This document shows, piece by piece, positions 33,270-42,052 of a stretch of 64,000 bases of DNA; within the stretch, counting starts at the first letter, position 1, and the number at the start of each line of letters is the position of its first letter. Made by a program: the position numbers and the translations under genes. The notes under the pieces were generated by a model that saw only the letters and a program-made list of their open reading frames with translations, made no database searches and was not told the origin of the DNA. Origin of the DNA: JAKAQB01 sp027320105. GTDB taxonomy: Bacteria; Actinomycetota; Acidimicrobiia; Acidimicrobiales; Palsa-688. The stretch is taken from contig DAHVMA010000064.1 in the NCBI GenBank assembly GCA_027320105.1, positions 1-64,000 on the forward strand, read 5' to 3'.

Positions 33270-33932
33270 TCAGGAGGTACGTGGACGGAGCCGTGGCGAC
33301 GGCCCTGCCCCGGCGGGCGGGAGGGCACGCAGTCCGGCCCAGACCAGGTCGGCGAGGCGTTGGGCCATGAGGTCACCCTCCCAGGCGTGCCCGGCGGCCG
33401 GGCCATCCCGGCGGCGGCGTTCGACCCACAGCCGGCTGGTCGTCTCGGCCAACCCGACGATCCCGAAGGCCAGCAGCTCGCGGTGCGGCGCCTCGATGCC
33501 GACGTCGATCAGGCCGGCGATCGTCGCCGCGATGCGCGACTCCACGGCGCGGGCCGCGTCGGCGAACTCCTCCTCCTGGCGGGCGCCGCTCGAGAACAGC
33601 AGCCCGAACGCCGCCGGTTGCGCGTCGACGAACTGGAAGTACGCCCGGAAGCCTTCGAGGACGCGGAGGTACGGTTCCGCCTCGGCGGTGGCCCGCGTCG
33701 TGACCGTCTCGAGCAGCTCGGCGCCCACCGTCTCGATGAGCTCCCGGTACAGTTGGGCCTTGGACCCGAAGTGCTGGTAGAGGACGGGCTTGGTCACGCC
33801 GGCTTGATCGGCGATGTCCTCCATGGACGTGGCGTGGTAGCCGGCGGCCGCGAAGCACTCGAGGGCGACCGAGAGCAGCTGGCGGCGGCGGCGTGCCGCC
33901 GGCAACCGCGGTGCTCTGGCCTCGGTCGTCAT
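33270..33932 (-). CDS. TetR-family transcriptional regulator
   Basis: A 220-residue TetR regulator. The HTH occupies residues 12-57: RRRQLLSVALECFAAAGYHATSMEDIADQAGVTKPVLYQHFGSK. The ligand-binding part has LLFSSGARQEEEFADAARAVE, similar to actinobacterial regulators of lipid or drug genes. ATG 33932 starts it. No palindrome was found upstream. Target genes cannot be assigned; the polyphosphate kinase gene is 86 bases downstream. Confidence 0.85.
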   Translation of the reverse strand: MTTEARAPRLPAARRRRQLLSVALECFAAAGYHATSMEDIADQAGVTKPVLYQHFGSKAQLYRELIETVGAELLETVTTRATAEAEPYLRVLEGFRAYFQFVDAQPAAFGLLFSSGARQEEEFADAARAVESRIAATIAGLIDVGIEAPHRELLAFGIVGLAETTSRLWVERRRRDGPAAGHAWEGDLMAQRLADLVWAGLRALPPAGAGPSPRLRPRTS

Positions 33933-34044
33933 CGGGGGCTTGGTCGGGTGATCGACAGCGGTGTCCACTCCTCGGCAGGGTATGCCACGGTCCTCGACTT
34001 GATCTGCGACCTCCCGGCCGCCGAGCCCTATCTTCATCACCTGG

Positions 34045-34181
34045 CCATGGCCAACATCGTTGCCGCTCCCGCGCACTTGGACGCGGAGGCAGCATCGCTC
34101 GACGCGACCTTGGTCAGCACTGACGGGCGCCTTCGCAGGGCAGCCTCTGGGATTGTCAACGTGGCCGAACCACACGAGTGA
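34045..34181 (+). pseudogene. VapC-like PIN fragment, C-terminal
   Basis: The reading AHLDAEAASLDATLVSTDGRLRRAASG matches the final part of VapC proteins, where A-ALDATLVTTDxRLxRA is common. Residues before it do not form the N-terminal Asp strand. Short and incomplete; it lies between TetR and the diguanylate cyclase. Confidence 0.4.
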
Positions 34182-34424
34182 CCCGCCCCGCAGCCCGATC
34201 GCGTCGCGGTGAGTGCTCGTCCGTGTGCCCTCGGCGGCGTTGGACGCAATAGCGGAAGCGAAGCCCGGTTGGGAGCCGGCGTCGGGGTCGACCCGGGTGC
34301 CCACCCACTACTCTCGCTGCTGGGGAGCGACGGAGGCGCCCCGTCTCTACCGTCGTCGGAGGTCCACGACCGCGATGCACGCAGGGCTCGAGCCAGGCCG
34401 TCCCCGGGACACCATCCGGGGGCC

Positions 34425-35294
34425 GTGGGGTTGCTGCCGGCAGCCGGCGACGACGGGGACGGCGCCGTGAGCTTCGCTGCGCAGCTGTGCGAAGGGCTCG
34501 ACGGCGCCGGCTCCCCGGCGTTGCTCGAGCTCGCCGGCCTCCTGCTGCGAGCCCCGACGGGGGTCGGCTTCGTGTACGAGGTGCTGGACATCGTGGCGGC
34601 CCGCTTCGGGGTCGACGACGCCGTCTTGGTGACGGAGGAGACGGCGATCGGTCGCCAGGTGTTCCGCCTCGGCCGCCGCCCGCTCGGTGCGGGTGGCGAG
34701 AAGCAGGCCGCCCGGTCGTTGCTCGGCGCCCCGCCCGGCCTCTACACGTCGCCGCCCGGCACCGTCGACCGGGCGGTGGCGGCCTTCGTCACGGCCATGG
34801 CGAGCGCGGCCCTGAAGATGGATGTGCTCGGCCACGACGCCGGCCACGATCCGCTGACCGGACTGCTCAACCGCCGCAGCTACGAGCAGCAGCTCGCCGA
34901 GGCCGTGGCGCGCAGCCGCCGGTACGGATGGCCGTTCGCCCTCGTGCTCATCGACCTAGACGACTTCAAGGCGGTCAACGACGAGCTCGGCCATGCGGCC
35001 GGCGACACCGCTCTGCGCGCCATCGGCGTCGAGGTCCGCGCCGTGCTGCGGCGCGGCGACGTCGCCGCCCGCATCGGCGGCGACGAGTTCGCCCTCATCA
35101 TCTTGAACGCCGACTCCCCCGCCGTGCTCGATCCCTTGGTGGAGAGGCTGCGCCCGAGGCTCGCCGAGGCGCTACCCGGTCGCGGCGTCCACTTCTCGGC
35201 CGGGGTCGCTTGCTTCCCGGCGGACGCGGAGGATGCCGTTCGACTGCAGCACCTCGCCGACGAGCGGCTCTACGCCGACAAGGCCGCCGGGTGA
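34425..35294 (+). CDS. Diguanylate cyclase, GGDEF domain
   Basis: About 290 residues. The N-terminal 110 residues form an unassigned sensory segment that begins near SFAAQLCEGLDG; the GGDEF domain starts at DPLTGLLNRRSYEQQL, has DLDDFKAVND for the metal and an intact RIGGDEF, with an inhibitory RxxD site (RRGD) five residues ahead. It makes cyclic di-GMP. Starts at GTG 34425 or GTG 34467; homology does not decide. The stop overlaps the next gene's GTG. Confidence 0.82.
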   Translation: MGLLPAAGDDGDGAVSFAAQLCEGLDGAGSPALLELAGLLLRAPTGVGFVYEVLDIVAARFGVDDAVLVTEETAIGRQVFRLGRRPLGAGGEKQAARSLLGAPPGLYTSPPGTVDRAVAAFVTAMASAALKMDVLGHDAGHDPLTGLLNRRSYEQQLAEAVARSRRYGWPFALVLIDLDDFKAVNDELGHAAGDTALRAIGVEVRAVLRRGDVAARIGGDEFALIILNADSPAVLDPLVERLRPRLAEALPGRGVHFSAGVACFPADAEDAVRLQHLADERLYADKAAG

Positions 35295-35929
35295 CTCCTC
35301 CGGGTCACCCGGCGCTCGTCGACCCGGTGGCCGTCGACCGCCTCGAGCTGGAGCTCCGCCAGCTCGCAGGCATCACCTTCGTCGGCTTCGGCGAGCGCGA
35401 CGGCGCGCTGGTCATCGAGATCGCTGCGATGGAGGGCTCGGACACCGCGGCGCTGCGGGCCGCGGTCGAGCGCATCGCGTCCGCGCTGCTCGACGGCAAC
35501 CTCGTCGTGGAGGTCCTGGGCGAGCGCGGCGACGACCGCCGGGGCCAGCGGGTGCGCCTGCGGGTCGCCGGGCCCGTGGCGGCGACGGGCACCGTCGAGC
35601 TGCACCTGGCGTTCGGGCACCGGCGGACAGAGGTCGAGGCCGGCGCCGGCGACGCCATCGCCGCCGGCAGGGCGGTCGTTGCCGGCCTCGAGACCCTCGG
35701 CCTGCCTACCCCCTTTGGGGTGACCGCGGTCCACGAGCTGCCCTCGGAGCTGGGCTCGGGCATCCTCGTCCTGCTCGAGGACACCCGCACCGGGGAACAC
35801 CGGCGTGGCCTCGCCCGGGGCGCCACGCCGGCGGAGGCGGCCGCGCGGGCCGTGCTCAACGCCCTCAACCGCTTCCTGCAGCCGGCGGCGCCCCCGGCCC
35901 CGGCCGGGGAGGACACGGTGGCCGGCTGA
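35291..35929 (+). CDS. Hypothetical protein with a LeuA-allosteric-like C-terminal domain
   Basis: A 212-residue protein of unknown function, coupled to the diguanylate cyclase by a GTGA overlap and 55 bases before ccmA. The N-terminal 95 residues have an alpha/beta pattern (VDRLELELRQLAGITFVGF, then VIEIAAMEGSDTAALRAAVERI). Residues 100-197 contain strands ending in TPAEAAARAVLNALNRFL, which resembles the regulatory domain of 2-isopropylmalate synthase (pattern ASARAYLNALNRL). A free-standing copy would be unusual. Similarity was seen by eye only. Confidence 0.5.
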   Translation: MTPPGHPALVDPVAVDRLELELRQLAGITFVGFGERDGALVIEIAAMEGSDTAALRAAVERIASALLDGNLVVEVLGERGDDRRGQRVRLRVAGPVAATGTVELHLAFGHRRTEVEAGAGDAIAAGRAVVAGLETLGLPTPFGVTAVHELPSELGSGILVLLEDTRTGEHRRGLARGATPAEAAARAVLNALNRFLQPAAPPAPAGEDTVAG

Positions 35930-35984
35930 GGAGCCGACCGCTTGGTACTGGGCGTGCCCCGCTGGCTACGGTTGTCCCCTAGCC

Positions 35985-36701
35985 ATGGATCCGGTGATCC
36001 GCCTCCGATCGGCCGTGGCCCTGGCAGGTCGGTTCCCCGTGCTGGCCGGCGTCGACCTCGACGTCTGGCCGTCGGAGATCGTCCTGTTGCAGGGTGCGAA
36101 CGGCGCCGGCAAGACCAGCATCCTCCGGGCCTGTGCGGGCCTGCTGAGGGTGGTGGCCGGGGAGGCCGTCGTCCTCGGCGTGGACCTGGCCGCCGACCCC
36201 CGGCCTGTGCGGCGGCGGGTCGGCCTCCTCGGTCACGCGTCGGCCCTCTACGACGACCTCTCGGTGGCCGACAACCTGGCCTTCGCAGTGCGGGCCGCAG
36301 GAGGCGATCGGCGCCGGGTGGCGCCAGCCCTCGAGCGTCTCGGTCTCCTCGGGCGCCTACCTTCCACTCCCCTCGCGGCTCTGTCGGCCGGGCAGCGACG
36401 GCGCGTCGCTCTCGCAGTGCTCGTCGCACGCGACCCGGAGCTGTGGTTGCTCGACGAGCCCCACGCCGGCCTCGACGCCGAGCATCGTGACCTCCTGGAC
36501 GCCCTCGTGCTCGACGCCACCGCCCGGGGCCGGACGGTCGTGCTCGCTTCCCACGAACGCCACCGTGCCCACGCCATCGCCGGCAGGATCGTGGAGGTCT
36601 CCGGGGGGGTGGCTGTCGCGCCCGCGGACCCGACCGGCGACGATCGGCCAGGGCGGGGGCCGTCGCCCGTGCCTGCCGTGGAGGCTGGGCATGTGGCGTG
36701 A
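35985..36701 (+). CDS. ccmA: Cytochrome c maturation ABC transporter ATP-binding protein CcmA
   Basis: A 238-residue ATPase of the CcmAB complex, which releases holo-CcmE from CcmC. Walker A GANGAGKTS lies near residue 41, the ABC signature region reads LSAGQRRRVALA, and Walker B is LWLLDEPHAGLDAE. Start ATG 35985. The stop overlaps the ccmB start by 11 bases. First gene of the ccm run, possibly co-transcribed with the unknown protein upstream. Confidence 0.9.
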   Translation: MDPVIRLRSAVALAGRFPVLAGVDLDVWPSEIVLLQGANGAGKTSILRACAGLLRVVAGEAVVLGVDLAADPRPVRRRVGLLGHASALYDDLSVADNLAFAVRAAGGDRRRVAPALERLGLLGRLPSTPLAALSAGQRRRVALAVLVARDPELWLLDEPHAGLDAEHRDLLDALVLDATARGRTVVLASHERHRAHAIAGRIVEVSGGVAVAPADPTGDDRPGRGPSPVPAVEAGHVA

Positions 36702-37359
36702 CGCCGTGCTCGTCGCCGGCAAGGACCTCCGCGTCGAGCTGCGCTCGCGGGTGACCACCAACCAGGTCGCCCCCTACGCCCTGATCGTGCTCCTGCTCTT
36801 CGGCTTCGCCTTCGACCAGGACCAGTACATCCTCACCCATGCCGGACCTGGGCTGTTCTGGGTCGCGGTCCTCCTCTGCTCCCTGCTCGCAATCCAGCGC
36901 AGCTTCGGGCTGGAAGCGGCCGACGGCGCCCGGGACGGCCTGCGGATGTCGGGGCTGGACGCCGCTGGGATCTTCCTCGGCAAGGCGCTCGCCGTCGCCG
37001 CCCAACTGGCCGTGCTCGAGGCCGTCCTGACCGGCGGGATCGTTGTCCTTTTCGGCGCGCGACTCGGCGACCCGCTGCTGCTCGGCGCGACGTGCGTGCT
37101 TGCCACCGTCGGGTTGGCGGCGGCCGGCACGGTCTACGGTGCCATGGCGGCGGGGCTGCGGGTCCGCGAGACCCTGCTGCCGTTGTTGCTGCTCCCTGTC
37201 GTGGCTCCCGTGCTCCTCGGTGCGACGCAGGCCTGGCTGGCAGCCGCCGGCCTGTCCAGCGGTGGCGGGTGGCGATGGCTGACGCTGCTCGCTGCGTTCG
37301 CTGCGATCTACGTGGCTCTCGGGGTGCTCGGTTTCGGAACCCTCCTGGAGGAAGCATGA
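36691..37359 (+). CDS. ccmB: Cytochrome c maturation permease CcmB
   Basis: A 222-residue membrane protein with six helices. It opens MWRDAVLVAGKDLRVELRSR, then has the CcmB segments LLLFGFAF, LFWVAVLLCSLLAIQRSFG and DGLRMSGLDAAGIFLGKAL. Partner of CcmA; length is normal. It overlaps ccmA and its stop is fused to the ccmC start (ATGA). Confidence 0.88.
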   Translation: MWRDAVLVAGKDLRVELRSRVTTNQVAPYALIVLLLFGFAFDQDQYILTHAGPGLFWVAVLLCSLLAIQRSFGLEAADGARDGLRMSGLDAAGIFLGKALAVAAQLAVLEAVLTGGIVVLFGARLGDPLLLGATCVLATVGLAAAGTVYGAMAAGLRVRETLLPLLLLPVVAPVLLGATQAWLAAAGLSSGGGWRWLTLLAAFAAIYVALGVLGFGTLLEEA

Positions 37360-38207
37360 ACTACAAGTCACTGTCGGCACGGCCGACGTCCAACCGTGCG
37401 ACTGTTGTCGTCGGCGGCCTCACCCTCGTCGGCCTCGGGGTGTTGCTCGTGCTCGGGCTGGTCGTGTCGCCGCCCGACACGGTGCAGGGCGAGACGGTAC
37501 GGCTCATCTACATCCACCCGGCCAGCGCCACCATGGCCTATGCCGGCTTCGGCCTGTGCGCCCTGGGCAGCCTCGCCTACCTGTGGCCCCGCACCCGCAG
37601 CCTGCGCTGGGACCGCTTCGCCGGCGCCTCGGCCGAGGTGGGGGTGGCGTTCTGCGTCACGTGCATCGTCTCCGGCTCGATCTGGGGTCGGTACTCCTGG
37701 GGTGTCTGGTGGACGTGGGATGCCCGCCTCACCCTCACAGCCCTGCTGCTCGCCGTCTTCCTCGGCTACCTCGCCCTCAGGCGCACCGGCGGCGACCCCG
37801 TCGGCCGCGCCAAGCGCTGCGCCGTGGCGGCCCTTTGCTGCTTCCTGGTGGTCCCCGTCGACCACGAGGCGACGAACTGGTGGGTCACCCTGCACCAGAA
37901 GGACACCCTCTTCCGCATCGGGAAGGCGCCGTTGATCCACGGCTGGCAGCTGACGACGATGCTGCTGTCGTTCGTCGTGTTCGGCCTGCTGTTCACCTGG
38001 ATGCTGTTGCACCGGCTCGGCATCGAAGCCCTCGAGGACCGCATCGAGGAGGAGGGCTACGTCTGGGCCATCGCCGAGCGCCGCGCCGAGGGGGTGGCAC
38101 AGGTGCCGACCACCGGCCCCAGGCGTCCCCTGCCGGGCTCAGGACTGGCCGGCGGGCCTGCGGCACCCACGATGCGCGCTGCGATGCCCCCAGGGGAGGG
38201 CCGGTGA
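37356..38207 (+). CDS. ccmC: Heme handling protein CcmC
   Basis: A 283-residue, six-helix membrane protein that passes heme to CcmE. The tryptophan-rich WWD signature is GVWWTWDARLT; histidines in IYIHPASA and in VPVDHEATNWWVTLHQ are the expected heme ligands. The C-terminal tail of about 50 residues is longer than in proteobacterial CcmC. Fourth-base overlaps with its neighbours show tight coupling. Confidence 0.92.
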   Translation: MNYKSLSARPTSNRATVVVGGLTLVGLGVLLVLGLVVSPPDTVQGETVRLIYIHPASATMAYAGFGLCALGSLAYLWPRTRSLRWDRFAGASAEVGVAFCVTCIVSGSIWGRYSWGVWWTWDARLTLTALLLAVFLGYLALRRTGGDPVGRAKRCAVAALCCFLVVPVDHEATNWWVTLHQKDTLFRIGKAPLIHGWQLTTMLLSFVVFGLLFTWMLLHRLGIEALEDRIEEEGYVWAIAERRAEGVAQVPTTGPRRPLPGSGLAGGPAAPTMRAAMPPGEGR

Positions 38208-38401
38208 GCGCCGCAACAGGCGGGTGGGACTACGTGGCGGGCGGCTACGGCGCCACCGTCGTCCTGCTGGGCGGCTACGTGGTTCTCCTCCGCCGGCGTG
38301 CCCGCGTCCTCGCTCGTCACCTGCCGGCGCTGGCGTCGACACCGACGGCCCAGGAGCCGCCGGCGGCCCAGGAGCCGCCGGCGGGCCAGGAGCCGGGATG
38401 A
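38204..38401 (+). CDS. ccmD: CcmD-like small membrane protein
   Basis: A 65-residue protein with one hydrophobic helix (YVAGGYGATVVLLGGYVVLL) followed by a basic stretch RRRARVLARHL, the usual CcmD plan. Its tail is a repeat of QEPPA units encoded by an 18-base tandem repeat. Position between ccmC and ccmE, with GTGA and ATGA overlaps, identifies it; sequence alone would not. Confidence 0.78.
   Translation: MSAATGGWDYVAGGYGATVVLLGGYVVLLRRRARVLARHLPALASTPTAQEPPAAQEPPAGQEPG
38347..38397 (+). repeat. 18-base tandem repeat inside ccmD
   Basis: GGCCCAGGAGCCGCCGGC occurs twice exactly (38347-38364, 38365-38382) with a third partial copy ending at the ccmE start. It encodes the QEPPAA-type tail of the CcmD-like protein; slippage would change tail length without a frameshift. 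Confidence 0.7.
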
Positions 38402-38961
38402 CGGTGCCGGAGCCGCCGGCGCGGCGGTGGGACGACGACCCCGAATCCGGCGACGCGCTCACGCCGGGCTCGCCGGACGTCGCCGCCGCTCGGGCCCTCC
38501 TCCAGGCGGCCGCCACCCCCCGCCCCCGCCAGCGCGACTGGCTCGGCAGCCGCCGCAGGCAGGCCGTGGCCGCCTGCGTTGTCCTCGGCGCCGTCGGCTT
38601 CCTCGCCTTCCAGGGCCTCACGAACGCCACCCAGTACTTCCTCACCACCAAGCAGGCCGTCGCCCGTCGAGCTCAGCTCGGCTCCAGGCCGTTCCGCATC
38701 GAGGGAACCGTCGAGCACGACGTGCGCCAGACCCCGCCGACCATCCGCTTCGACATCTACGACGCTGGCGTCACCGTGCCCGTCGTGAGCTCCGGGTCGC
38801 CCCCGCAGCTGTTCCGCCCGGGCATCCCGGTCGTGCTCGACGGGCACTGGCAGGGCACGGTGTTCGCCAGCGACCAGATCATGGTCAAGCACAGCGCCAG
38901 CTACACCGCCGCCCACCCGGGTCGGCTCGAGTCCCAGCTGCCTCGCCACTCGAAGCGGTAG
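38398..38961 (+). CDS. ccmE: Heme chaperone CcmE
   Basis: A 187-residue protein anchored by one N-terminal helix (VAACVVLGAVGFLAFQGL), with a beta-barrel domain that carries heme covalently in the periplasm. The heme-attaching His is H165 in VKHSASY, with Y169 four residues later, the classical HxxxY form instead of the CxxxY variant of some other lineages. The N-terminal cytoplasmic extension of about 50 residues is longer than usual. Confidence 0.88.
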   Translation: MTVPEPPARRWDDDPESGDALTPGSPDVAAARALLQAAATPRPRQRDWLGSRRRQAVAACVVLGAVGFLAFQGLTNATQYFLTTKQAVARRAQLGSRPFRIEGTVEHDVRQTPPTIRFDIYDAGVTVPVVSSGSPPQLFRPGIPVVLDGHWQGTVFASDQIMVKHSASYTAAHPGRLESQLPRHSKR

Positions 38962-38970
38962 GGGGAAGCA

Positions 38971-40959
38971 ATGCTCGACTCCGCCGTCGGCCAGGCCGGC
39001 GTCATCGTTGCCCTCGTCGCCGCCCTGATGGGTGCGGCGACGCTGGTGCGCGGGCTGCGAAGCGGGCGCACCGAGCTCCTCCGCCGGGGTCGCACCTACG
39101 TGTGGGTGATCCTGCTCGGCGCTGTGGTGGCCACCGCAGCCATGCAGCACGCCCTGATCACCCACGACTTCCGGCTCCTCTACGTCGACCAGAACGACAG
39201 CCTGCAGACGCCGCTGGTCTACCGCGTCACCGCCATGTGGTCGGCGTTGCAGGGCTCGATCCTGCTCTGGGCCCTCATCCTCTCCCTCTACCTCGCGGCG
39301 CTGGCCGTGCACTTCCGCGCCCGGGTCACCGACCCGCTCGTCGGGTGGGCGTCGGCGGTCGGCTACCTCATCGCCGCCTTCTTCTTCGGCCTCATGGCGA
39401 CGGCGTCCAACCCGTTCGTCACGGTGAGCGGCGTCCCCCCGCGGAACGGCCCCGGCCCGGACCCGCTGCTGCAGGAGCGCATCCTCGTCGCCTTCCACCC
39501 GCCGATGCTCTACCTCGGTCTGGTGGGCATGACCGTGCCGTTCTGCTTCGCCGTCGCCAGCCTCATCACCGGGCGCCTCGGCGAGGGCTTCATGGTCGAG
39601 ACGCGCCGCTGGACCCTGACAGCGTGGATGTTCCTCTCCGGCGGGATCGTGCTCGGTGCGTGGTGGAGCTACGACGTGCTCGGCTGGGGCGGCTACTGGG
39701 CGTGGGACCCGGTGGAGAACGCCGCCCTCCTGCCGTGGCTCACCGCCACCGCCTACCTCCATTCGGTGATGGTCCAGGAGCGGCGGGGGATGCTGCGCGT
39801 CTGGAACCTGTCACTCGTCCTGTCGACGTTCAGCCTCACGATCCTCTGCACCTTCCTCACCCGCTCCGGGGTGCTGGCCTCCGTGCACGCCTTCTCGAGC
39901 TCCGACATCGGTCCCGAGCTCCTGGCCTTCTTCGGGCTTGTGCTGGCCACAGCCGTCGGGTTGCTCGCCTGGCGGGGCGACCGCCTGCGCTCCCCGGGGG
40001 CCATCGACTCGCCCCTGTCGCGAGAAGGCGCCTTCCTCGCCAACAACCTGCTGTTCGGCGCGTTCGCGGTCGTGGTGCTGCTCGGCACCGTGTTCCCCCT
40101 GATCGTCCAGGCGCTCGACAACAGCCAGATCACCGTCGGCGGGCCCTACTTCAACACCATGACCTTGCCGATCGTGGTGTGCCTGCTGTTCTTGATGGCG
40201 GTGGCGCCGGTGCTGCCGTGGCGGAAGGCCACCGCCGAGCTGCTCGGGCGCCGGCTGAGGTGGCCGGCGATCGGCGCGGTCGGGACCCTCATCGCGTGCG
40301 TCCTCGCCGGCGTGCGGGGGGTCGACCCGCTGCTCGCGTTCTGCCTCGGGGCCTTCGCCGGCGGCTCAGCCCTGCGCCAGCTGGCGCTGGCCACCCGCCG
40401 TCAGGGCTGGCGCGGCTTGGTCGGGCGGTCCAACGGAGGCATGGTCGTCCACCTCGGCATCGTCATCATCGCTGTCGCCTTCGCCGCCAGCCACTCCTAC
40501 GAACACCAGACGACGCTCACCCTGAGGCCCGGGCAGACCGCCGTCTACCAGGGCCAGCACCTCACCTACCTCGGCATGCAGGACGTGAGTGGCCCCAACC
40601 ACACGGGGATCGCTGCCCGCGTGCGCTTGGACGGGCACACGGAGCTGCCTGCGATCAACGACTACCCGATGTCGGGCAACGACGCGGTGCAGACGCCGGC
40701 GATCCTGAGCACGCCGCTCCACGACGTGTACCTGACCCTCGCCACCACGGCGACAGGCGTCGGCCCCGTCTCGATCGGTGTGATCGTCGAGCCTCTCGTC
40801 AGCTGGGTGTGGATCGGCGGCCTGGTCGTGGTGGTAGGCGCTGCGCTCGCCGCCTTCCCAGGAGCGCGCCGCCGCCGCAGCACCCCCGCCTCCGCGCCCG
40901 CCGCCCGCCAGCCCCGTCGGGGAGCCGCCGAGCCGGTCACCGCCGCCAGTCCGTCGTGA
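38971..40959 (+). CDS. ccmF: Cytochrome c heme lyase subunit CcmF
   Basis: A 662-residue polytopic membrane protein that joins heme to apocytochrome c. The WWD region reads WWSYDVLGWGGYWAWDPVENA (in two parts), and LVAFHPPMLYLG and LHSVMVQERRGML carry conserved His residues. About 14 helices and a large late periplasmic loop before the final helix fit the family. Its stop overlaps the ccmG start (GTGA). Confidence 0.93.
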   Translation: MLDSAVGQAGVIVALVAALMGAATLVRGLRSGRTELLRRGRTYVWVILLGAVVATAAMQHALITHDFRLLYVDQNDSLQTPLVYRVTAMWSALQGSILLWALILSLYLAALAVHFRARVTDPLVGWASAVGYLIAAFFFGLMATASNPFVTVSGVPPRNGPGPDPLLQERILVAFHPPMLYLGLVGMTVPFCFAVASLITGRLGEGFMVETRRWTLTAWMFLSGGIVLGAWWSYDVLGWGGYWAWDPVENAALLPWLTATAYLHSVMVQERRGMLRVWNLSLVLSTFSLTILCTFLTRSGVLASVHAFSSSDIGPELLAFFGLVLATAVGLLAWRGDRLRSPGAIDSPLSREGAFLANNLLFGAFAVVVLLGTVFPLIVQALDNSQITVGGPYFNTMTLPIVVCLLFLMAVAPVLPWRKATAELLGRRLRWPAIGAVGTLIACVLAGVRGVDPLLAFCLGAFAGGSALRQLALATRRQGWRGLVGRSNGGMVVHLGIVIIAVAFAASHSYEHQTTLTLRPGQTAVYQGQHLTYLGMQDVSGPNHTGIAARVRLDGHTELPAINDYPMSGNDAVQTPAILSTPLHDVYLTLATTATGVGPVSIGVIVEPLVSWVWIGGLVVVVGAALAAFPGARRRRSTPASAPAARQPRRGAAEPVTAASPS

Positions 40960-41522
40960 CCGCCCCTGCGACCGTCGCCCCCGTCCCGGCGCGCCGCCGG
41001 CTTGTGCTGTGGGTGGCCGTCGGCATCGGCTCCGTGCTGGCGGCTCTCGTCACCGTGCTCGCCCTCGTCGGGTCACCCCCGGACACGAGCCAGCTCCTCG
41101 GCCGGCCGGCGCCGGCCGTGGCTGGCAGCAACCTCGGTGGCGGCCGCCCGGTGTCGCTTCGCAGCTACGCCGGCCGGTGGGTCCTCGTGGACTTCGCCGC
41201 CAGCTGGTGCGTGCCGTGCCAGCAGGAGCTGCCCAAGCTGCAGGCCTTCGCCCGCAGCGCCGCCCGCTACCACGCCGCGCTGATCACCGTCGCCGAGTCC
41301 CCCAGTGACGGCCCGGCGCTGGCACGCTACATGTCGGCCCACGGCGCCCACTGGCCCGCGGTGCAGGATCCGCAGGCGGTGGTCTCCTACGGTGTCACGG
41401 GCATCCCCACCGTGTTCCTCGTGGACCCGGACGGCATCATCGTCGGCTATTACCCATCGGGCGTGTCCCCGTCGGGCCTCGACTCGTTCATCCGGGCTGC
41501 CGGCGCGTCGGGGGTGCCGTGA
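40956..41522 (+). CDS. ccmG: Thiol:disulfide protein CcmG/ResA-like
   Basis: A 188-residue membrane-anchored thioredoxin (anchor near residues 16-38). The active site is C85-V-P-C88 in SWCVPC and the cis-proline loop is GIPTVFLVDPDG. It reduces apocytochrome c or CcmH disulfides. Placement in the ccm operon gives the role; ResA and TlpA are close relatives. Confidence 0.88.
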   Translation: MTAPATVAPVPARRRLVLWVAVGIGSVLAALVTVLALVGSPPDTSQLLGRPAPAVAGSNLGGGRPVSLRSYAGRWVLVDFAASWCVPCQQELPKLQAFARSAARYHAALITVAESPSDGPALARYMSAHGAHWPAVQDPQAVVSYGVTGIPTVFLVDPDGIIVGYYPSGVSPSGLDSFIRAAGASGVP

Positions 41523-42052
41523 GGGGCGCTGGCTCCAGCCGCCCGCCGGCGTCCCGACTCCGGCGCTGGGCGGTGTGGGTGGTCCTGCTCGTCGCGGCGG
41601 CCGTCGCCCTGGCTGTCGGCGCCCAGCCCGGAACGGTCCGCCCGAGCCTGGCGCAGAGGACCCTGGCACTCGCCTCCGAGGTCCGCTGCCCCGTCTGCGT
41701 CGGCGAGACCGTGGCCGACTCGTCGGCTCCGGCGGCGGTGACGTTGCGCGACGACATCCACCGTGAGCTGGCGGCGGGGGAGAAGCCGGCAGCGATCCTC
41801 GCCGGCATCGAGTCCGTGTACGGACCGGGCATCCTCGAGAAGCCGAGGGCGACGGGCATCGGGCTCTTCCTGTGGCTCGTGCCGGTCCTGGTGGTCCTTG
41901 CCGCCGGCGGTGGCCTGGCGGCGGGGTTCGCATGGTGGGGCCGCCAGCGGCGCTCCGACCCGGCGAGCCCCGGCGACCACGACCTCGTGGCCGAGTTCCT
42001 CCGAACCGCCGGCGCAGGCACGCCTCAGGCGGCTGCTGAGGAGGGTGGGTGA
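41519..42052 (+). CDS. ccmH: Cytochrome c maturation thiol-oxidoreductase CcmH
   Basis: A 177-residue protein with an N-terminal signal or anchor helix (WVVLLVAAAVALAVGA), the redox motif EVRCPVC (C57, C60) followed by GETVADSSAP, and a second membrane helix near 115-137. This is the short CcmH/CycL type. The stop overlaps the next gene's start. Confidence 0.9.
   Translation: MRGAGSSRPPASRLRRWAVWVVLLVAAAVALAVGAQPGTVRPSLAQRTLALASEVRCPVCVGETVADSSAPAAVTLRDDIHRELAAGEKPAAILAGIESVYGPGILEKPRATGIGLFLWLVPVLVVLAAGGGLAAGFAWWGRQRRSDPASPGDHDLVAEFLRTAGAGTPQAAAEEGG

Noticed and set aside
38298..41522. A 1074-codon plus frame across ccmD-ccmG
   Set aside because: It is out of frame with ccmE and ccmF; only the part from 40956 is a real gene (ccmG).
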